Shown: piece by piece, positions 60,261 to 64,000 of the stretch
Numbering within the stretch: position 1 is the stretch's first letter
Layout of the letters: every line of letters begins with the position of its first letter
From: CAIXOA01 sp041653635
Lineage (GTDB): Archaea; Micrarchaeota; Micrarchaeia; Anstonellales; Bilamarchaeaceae
Direction of reading: 5' to 3'
DNA: 64,000 nucleotides
Assembly (NCBI GenBank): GCA_041653635.1
Contig: JBAZFC010000001.1
Span: 930,001 to 994,000 of the forward strand
Notes under the pieces: model-generated
What the model saw: the letters and a program-made list of their open reading frames with translations, nothing else
Told to the model about the DNA's origin: nothing
Database searches by the model: none
Position numbers and translations under genes: made by a program

Positions 60261-61860
60261 CGTTGCACCCTATGTTTTCTTCGTCATCGTTGTCAGTGAT
60301 GCCGAGATAATATTCCATCGCCCCGTCCGAGAGGGCGAAATGGCCCACGTCTGAATTGGGGTTGTTGCACATCTGCGGGTCCTTGCATCCGGGCATGCCC
60401 CTTATCTTCTCCCCGGAAATCCCGCCGAAGAAATCGCCGTCAACGCGGCTTAGCCCGTCCAGCTCGGGGTTGTAAATCCCGCCCGCGTATTTCCCTATGA
60501 GGAAAGTCTCTATCCCGTTTGCGCTGCTGTATTCATAGCCGTCCTTGAACATCCTCTGCAGGAAGGACGGGGAAGCGGGATTTACGATATAATAGGAGCA
60601 CCTCGCGAAGTCGCGGAGCTTCTCCATGTCAAAGACCGCTACGCTGTCGCCCTTGTTGTCCGGGTCGTTGAGCACCTCCTCTGCGGAGTATTGCGCTATG
60701 AAGAGTATGCGCACGCTCTGGGTGGGCTGGCCCGGCTCGCTGTACCTGTAGCCCTCGGCGACTATATCGTCATAAACGTCCTCCTCAAAATCATCATAGA
60801 CCATGAACGGCTTGCCCGTGTAGTCGGAGCGGCTGTCGTCTATGGACTCCTCGCACCTGCCGCCCGTGCCGGTCTCGCGCTCTATCGGATTCAAGGTGTT
60901 GGATTGGTCGCTGCAGCCCGTGGGGTTGTCCGGCTCGTCCAATAGGATATAAGCGCCGAAGCCCTCCCAGTTGTCCACGAACCTTATCTCCGTGAAGTTG
61001 CCCGCGAGTATCATGTGGGAGGCGTCCGCGGCAGGGATATTCTCAGCATCCTGCGCGAATACGACCGGGCCGTAGAACCAGCCCTGGCCTTCTGAGCCCG
61101 TGCCCACGCTATTTGGGTACAATTCCTCATGCACGTCCGCGAAAGCGGTTTCCTCGTCTTCCGCTGGGTAAAGGTAAATGCCCTTGTAGATTGTAAGGTT
61201 CTCCCTCGCGCCCGTGCCCCTCAAATCCAGGCTCTCCCTCGCCACGAGCGGGTCCACCATCCCCTCAGCATCAACAATCCTGTTGAACTCATACGTCCTC
61301 TCTATCGCGGTGTCGGTCTGGAGGTCCTTCACGGATAGATGGAGGGTTGCGTTGAAGGAGAATTGGAGCGGGTGCCCGGTTTCGTTGAACGAAACGTTGG
61401 AAAGCTCAAAGGACTCCACCTGGAAGCCCTGCGTGGATAAGGAGTTGTTCAGCTGGTTGAGGAAGCCCATGAAGCAATAGGTGCGGGACTCCTCTTCGTT
61501 GTATGCGAACGGGATGCCGTCCTCATAATCCTCGGGAAGGGAAGTGCAGTTGGTTACGAGCGAGAGGTATGCGGAGCGTATGTGCCCGTACTGGTCCTCC
61601 GGTTCGCCGGCTTTCAGCGGGAAGCCGATGGAATGGTTGGAGAGCCGGTATAGGGAATAATGGGAAACGATGTCCACGTACCTGTCCATCCTCTCCTGGC
61701 TCACCTGGTCGGTGAGGGTGTTCAGGGTGGAGGCGCGGAACGCATCCGAATAGGTGAGCTCCGAGGCCTCTATGGCGCGCACCCACATTGTCGTGGATAC
61801 GAGTATGTATGAGATTAGGATGAATGCGATGAGCACGAAGAAGAATCCCTTTCTGCTCAT
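60235..61860 (-). CDS. Large membrane-anchored secreted protein of the pilin operon
   Basis: 541 residues. A single N-terminal helix (FFFVLIAFILISYILVSTTMWV) after MSRKG, then a large extracellular region with many Asn, Ser and Tyr and paired cysteines. No enzymatic motif. By position in the operon it may be the tip adhesin or a major minor-pilin. It overlaps its neighbours by 26 and 4 bases. Confidence 0.6.
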   Translation of the reverse strand: MSRKGFFFVLIAFILISYILVSTTMWVRAIEASELTYSDAFRASTLNTLTDQVSQERMDRYVDIVSHYSLYRLSNHSIGFPLKAGEPEDQYGHIRSAYLSLVTNCTSLPEDYEDGIPFAYNEEESRTYCFMGFLNQLNNSLSTQGFQVESFELSNVSFNETGHPLQFSFNATLHLSVKDLQTDTAIERTYEFNRIVDAEGMVDPLVARESLDLRGTGARENLTIYKGIYLYPAEDEETAFADVHEELYPNSVGTGSEGQGWFYGPVVFAQDAENIPAADASHMILAGNFTEIRFVDNWEGFGAYILLDEPDNPTGCSDQSNTLNPIERETGTGGRCEESIDDSRSDYTGKPFMVYDDFEEDVYDDIVAEGYRYSEPGQPTQSVRILFIAQYSAEEVLNDPDNKGDSVAVFDMEKLRDFARCSYYIVNPASPSFLQRMFKDGYEYSSANGIETFLIGKYAGGIYNPELDGLSRVDGDFFGGISGEKIRGMPGCKDPQMCNNPNSDVGHFALSDGAMEYYLGITDNDDEENIGCNDGRATCEE

Positions 61861-62435
61861 GTGAACACCGTCAATCTTACCAGCTTGAGCGCGACATCGC
61901 CCGCCTCATAATGGTATGGGAGCGGAAGGTCGCATACAGTGGAGTCTCCGTAGCATGTGATGTATCCGTACGGGCTCTCGCCCACGTCCCTTTCCGTAAG
62001 CACCACCAGGTAGAGCGCCTGCGCTGTGGCTTTGAGTTTGTGGTATTCCCTCTTGTGGGTGTTGAGCGGGGTCTCGTCGGCTGCGGTGCTGTACACCTCG
62101 GTCCAGTCCTCGGCACCGTCCGCCCCATAGTCCGCCGTCTCCAGTTTGTATCCGAACTGCTCCGGAATCATGCGGCTGGAGTATTTGCGGGCGGCGTCCG
62201 GGCTGCCGTGTATGATCAAATCAAGGTAGGTTTCTCCAGAGGAACCCTCCCCATCGTATGTCGTGGTCGCGAGCGACACGAGCGTGTCCTTCGCGAGGTA
62301 ATTCGCCTGCGTGAGGGATGAATAGTATGCGGAAGGGACCGTGGAGAAGAAAACGAGCGTATAGAGGGCCGCGACTACGAGCGTAAAAGCGACGAATGAG
62401 TCAAGCGAGAACACAATCCCCTTACGGTACCTCAT
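61857..62435 (-). CDS. Pilin-like protein 4 (first gene of operon)
   Basis: 192 residues from the ATG at 62433-62435. MRYRKGIVFSLDSFVAFTLVVAALYTLVFF has a KG, then a helix with D in place of E, like other DUF361-type variants. The extracellular part is polar, with paired cysteines (CYGDSTVCDL). First gene of the pilin operon, with a TATA box 24-33 bases upstream. Confidence 0.62.
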   Translation of the reverse strand: MRYRKGIVFSLDSFVAFTLVVAALYTLVFFSTVPSAYYSSLTQANYLAKDTLVSLATTTYDGEGSSGETYLDLIIHGSPDAARKYSSRMIPEQFGYKLETADYGADGAEDWTEVYSTAADETPLNTHKREYHKLKATAQALYLVVLTERDVGESPYGYITCYGDSTVCDLPLPYHYEAGDVALKLVRLTVFT

Positions 62436-62458
62436 CAATCTAGACTTGAGATAATAGT

Positions 62459-62468
62459 GTTTATAAAC
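62459..62468 (-). promoter_or_regulatory. TATA box for the pilin operon
   Basis: GTTTATAAAC, 24-33 bases ahead of the ATG at 62435; a leaderless promoter. Confidence 0.6.
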
Positions 62469-62585
62469 ATAGTGAAGGGCGCGGCTCGGGGCAGAAGGGC
62501 GATGCTGCTGGAAAACTGGATGCGTAAGAAGACTGGTAAAGGTTGAGATGTGAAGTGGGGGGAGGTATGATTACCCTAAAGAGAG

Positions 62586-62601
62586 GAGGGGCGCTCCCCT
62601 C
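62586..62601. repeat. Hairpin between pilin operon and PGK
   Basis: GAGGGG (62586-62591), CGCT loop, CCCCTC (62596-62601), with flanking partial pairing. It lies ahead of phosphoglycerate kinase in the 229-base divergent intergenic region. Confidence 0.4.
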
Positions 62602-62664
62602 TTCCTCTTGGGGAAAGTAATAAAAAAATGAAGCGCGCAGATATTCTCATCTTCTGGTGTTGAG

Positions 62665-63843
62665 ATGCGGGAAGTGGAACATTTTGAAGTGAGCGGGAAG
62701 CGGGTCGTGAAGCGGGTAGACATAAACTCGCCAATTGAGAACGGCGAGCCCGTGATGAACCCGCGCATAAGGAGGCACGCCCAGAGCATAAGGGAGCTCA
62801 GCGACCGCGGCGCAAAGGTGATAGTGACCGCGCACCAGGGGAGGAAGGGGGACGAGGATTTCACCTCGCTTGAGAAGCACGCGAAGCTGCTCTCGGGGCT
62901 CACAGGGAAGGACGTAAGATTTGTGCCGGGCACGGACGAGGCGCGCGTGGAAAAGGAGATAGCCGCCATGAAGGCGGGGGACATACTGGTGCTTGAGAAC
63001 ACGCGCATGTGGCAGAACGAGGAGAAGGACATAGGCGAGAACCCCCTCACCCGCGTGCTGGCGAAGAATTCGGACATTTACCTGCTGGACGCGATGAGCG
63101 TCGCGCACAGGGAACACGCATCCGTGGTGGGGCTCACCAAATACGTGAAGAGCGGCGTGGGGTTCGTGCTCAGGAACGAGATAAACGCCCTGCAGAAGAT
63201 GGAGGGCGGGCAGGTCCTTTTGATTATGGGAGGGGGAAAGGTGAAGGATTCCCTCAGGATAATGAAGGCGTGGCTCGGGAGCGGGAAGGCGAGCAGGGTG
63301 CTGCTCGGGGGCGCGGTCGCGGTCTTCTTCCTTTTTGTGGACGGGTACAGGAACGAATCATCCAAAAAATACATGGAGAAGGAAGGGCTGATGGAGCTTG
63401 CGGCCGAGGGCAAGGAGCTCCTGGAAAAGTACCGGGACAAGATTTTCGTGCCAGAAGATGTAGCGGTGAACATGAAGGGCGAGAGGGTGGAGTGCGGGAA
63501 GGGCGAGCTGTGCGAGGGGACGATATCGGACATAGGCTCCGGCACGATAGACCTGTTCTCCGAGGAGATTTCCGGCACCAAGAAGATACTCATAAACGGG
63601 CCCATGGGCATATACGAGCTGCCCGGCTTTGATACCGGGACGAGGAAGGTCCTGGAGGCGGTCGCAGGCAGCGAGGCCTTCTCGCTCGTGGGCGGCGGGC
63701 ACACAATATCCGCAATAGAGAAGTTCGGCATACCCGAGGACAAGTTCGGCTACGTGAGCCTTTCGGGCAAGGCGCTCATAGAATACCTGAGCGGCAAGGA
63801 GCTGCCCGCCCTAAAAGCTATTAAAGAGAGCAGTTCCAAGTAA
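62665..63843 (+). CDS. pgk: Phosphoglycerate kinase
   Basis: 392 residues. N-domain: RVDINSPIENGEPV (substrate Asp/Asn), TAHQGRKGDE (HxGR) and LENTRMW. C-domain: IMGGGKVKDSLRI, INGPMGIYELPGF and LVGGGHTISAIEKFG, the ATP site. Catalyses 3-phosphoglycerate plus ATP to 1,3-bisphosphoglycerate, or the reverse. Slightly short but all motifs are present. Confidence 0.92.
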   Translation: MREVEHFEVSGKRVVKRVDINSPIENGEPVMNPRIRRHAQSIRELSDRGAKVIVTAHQGRKGDEDFTSLEKHAKLLSGLTGKDVRFVPGTDEARVEKEIAAMKAGDILVLENTRMWQNEEKDIGENPLTRVLAKNSDIYLLDAMSVAHREHASVVGLTKYVKSGVGFVLRNEINALQKMEGGQVLLIMGGGKVKDSLRIMKAWLGSGKASRVLLGGAVAVFFLFVDGYRNESSKKYMEKEGLMELAAEGKELLEKYRDKIFVPEDVAVNMKGERVECGKGELCEGTISDIGSGTIDLFSEEISGTKKILINGPMGIYELPGFDTGTRKVLEAVAGSEAFSLVGGGHTISAIEKFGIPEDKFGYVSLSGKALIEYLSGKELPALKAIKESSSK

Positions 63844-63875
63844 GGCATAGAAGCCGTCAGCGCGGAGGCGGGCCA

Positions 63876-64000
63876 ATGGAAAAGAAGGCGGAAAACGGGG
63901 AAAGCATCACGAATGCGAAGGCGTTCTGCTCATCCCTGCTGCGTGACGGCACGACGATAAAGCAGGTCGGGCGCAGGCCCACTGATTTTGCAAAATTGAT
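63876..64000 (+). CDS. Partial gene, N-terminal 41 residues
   Basis: Starts ATG 63876 with GGAGG about 8 bases ahead. The visible peptide is polar and Ala/Lys-rich (AFCSSLLRDGTTIKQVG); it is cut by the window end and not recognisable. Confidence 0.4.
   Translation, partial: MEKKAENGESITNAKAFCSSLLRDGTTIKQVGRRPTDFAKL

Noticed and set aside
1..64000. Genome-wide recoding of UAG as pyrrolysine or another amino acid
   Set aside because: UAG is the stop of several complete housekeeping genes here (korB, the UbiD homolog, the DEIH helicase, the alanine dehydrogenase-like gene), whose proteins end where the family ends. Only context-dependent readthrough or mutation remains possible.

Overview
The window looks like a chromosomal segment from an archaeon, most likely a small-genome DPANN-type lineage; the exact lineage cannot be fixed from sequence alone. 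The archaeal markers are an L1-L10-L12 ribosomal operon, Orc1/Cdc6, toprim DnaG, Hjc, Mre11, archaeal-type GluRS, a KorAB oxidoreductase, class III signal-peptide pilins, TATA boxes 25-30 nt ahead of many start codons (leaderless genes), and the archaeal form of the mevalonate pathway. Most of the window is GC-rich with tightly packed genes. The stretch from about 41 to 48 kb is visibly AT-rich.

Layout. 1-8.8 kb: the end of a cupredoxin gene, small zinc-ribbon paralogs, and a giant alpha-helical protein (1559 codons). The giant gene runs in the same reading frame, through a single UAG, into a protein with the catalytic motifs of a PI3/PI4-kinase-like domain. 8.8-16.5 kb: small unknowns, an alanine dehydrogenase-like enzyme, then the whole lower half of the archaeal mevalonate route (isopentenyl phosphate kinase, flavin prenyltransferase, UbiD-type decarboxylase, both phosphomevalonate dehydratase subunits) and Hjc. 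16.5-25.4 kb: a C25-type protease lipoprotein, a DEIH helicase-HD-GluRS operon, a TctA-like permease and the ribosomal stalk operon. 25.4-39.2 kb: cysteine-rich surface proteins, tRNA-Leu, an M20 amidohydrolase, a DUF2797 protein, KorAB, two glycosyltransferases, Mre11 and a beta-propeller lipoprotein.

39.4-49.8 kb is an integrated genomic island. A 30-bp direct repeat of the 3' end of tRNA-Ile(GAU) bounds it. A tyrosine recombinase lies just inside one end, and imperfect inverted repeats lie just inside both ends. Its cargo is defence-like: a type IIG restriction-modification enzyme, a companion protein of unknown function, HEPN proteins (one split by UAG), a zinc-ribbon protein, a YwgA-like protein, a four-helix-bundle protein, and large branched palindromes.

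49.8-64 kb returns to core-type DNA: HEAT-like proteins, carbamate kinase, Orc1/Cdc6, a CBS protein, toprim proteins including DnaG, a tRNA methylthiotransferase, a five-gene type IV pilin-like operon and phosphoglycerate kinase.

The most unusual items are the solenoid plus PI3K-like kinase split by an in-frame amber codon, a second in-frame amber inside a HEPN gene, a recurring class of multi-branched palindromic elements at about 27.6, 35.0 and 48.0 kb, and the well-bounded tRNA-Ile island.
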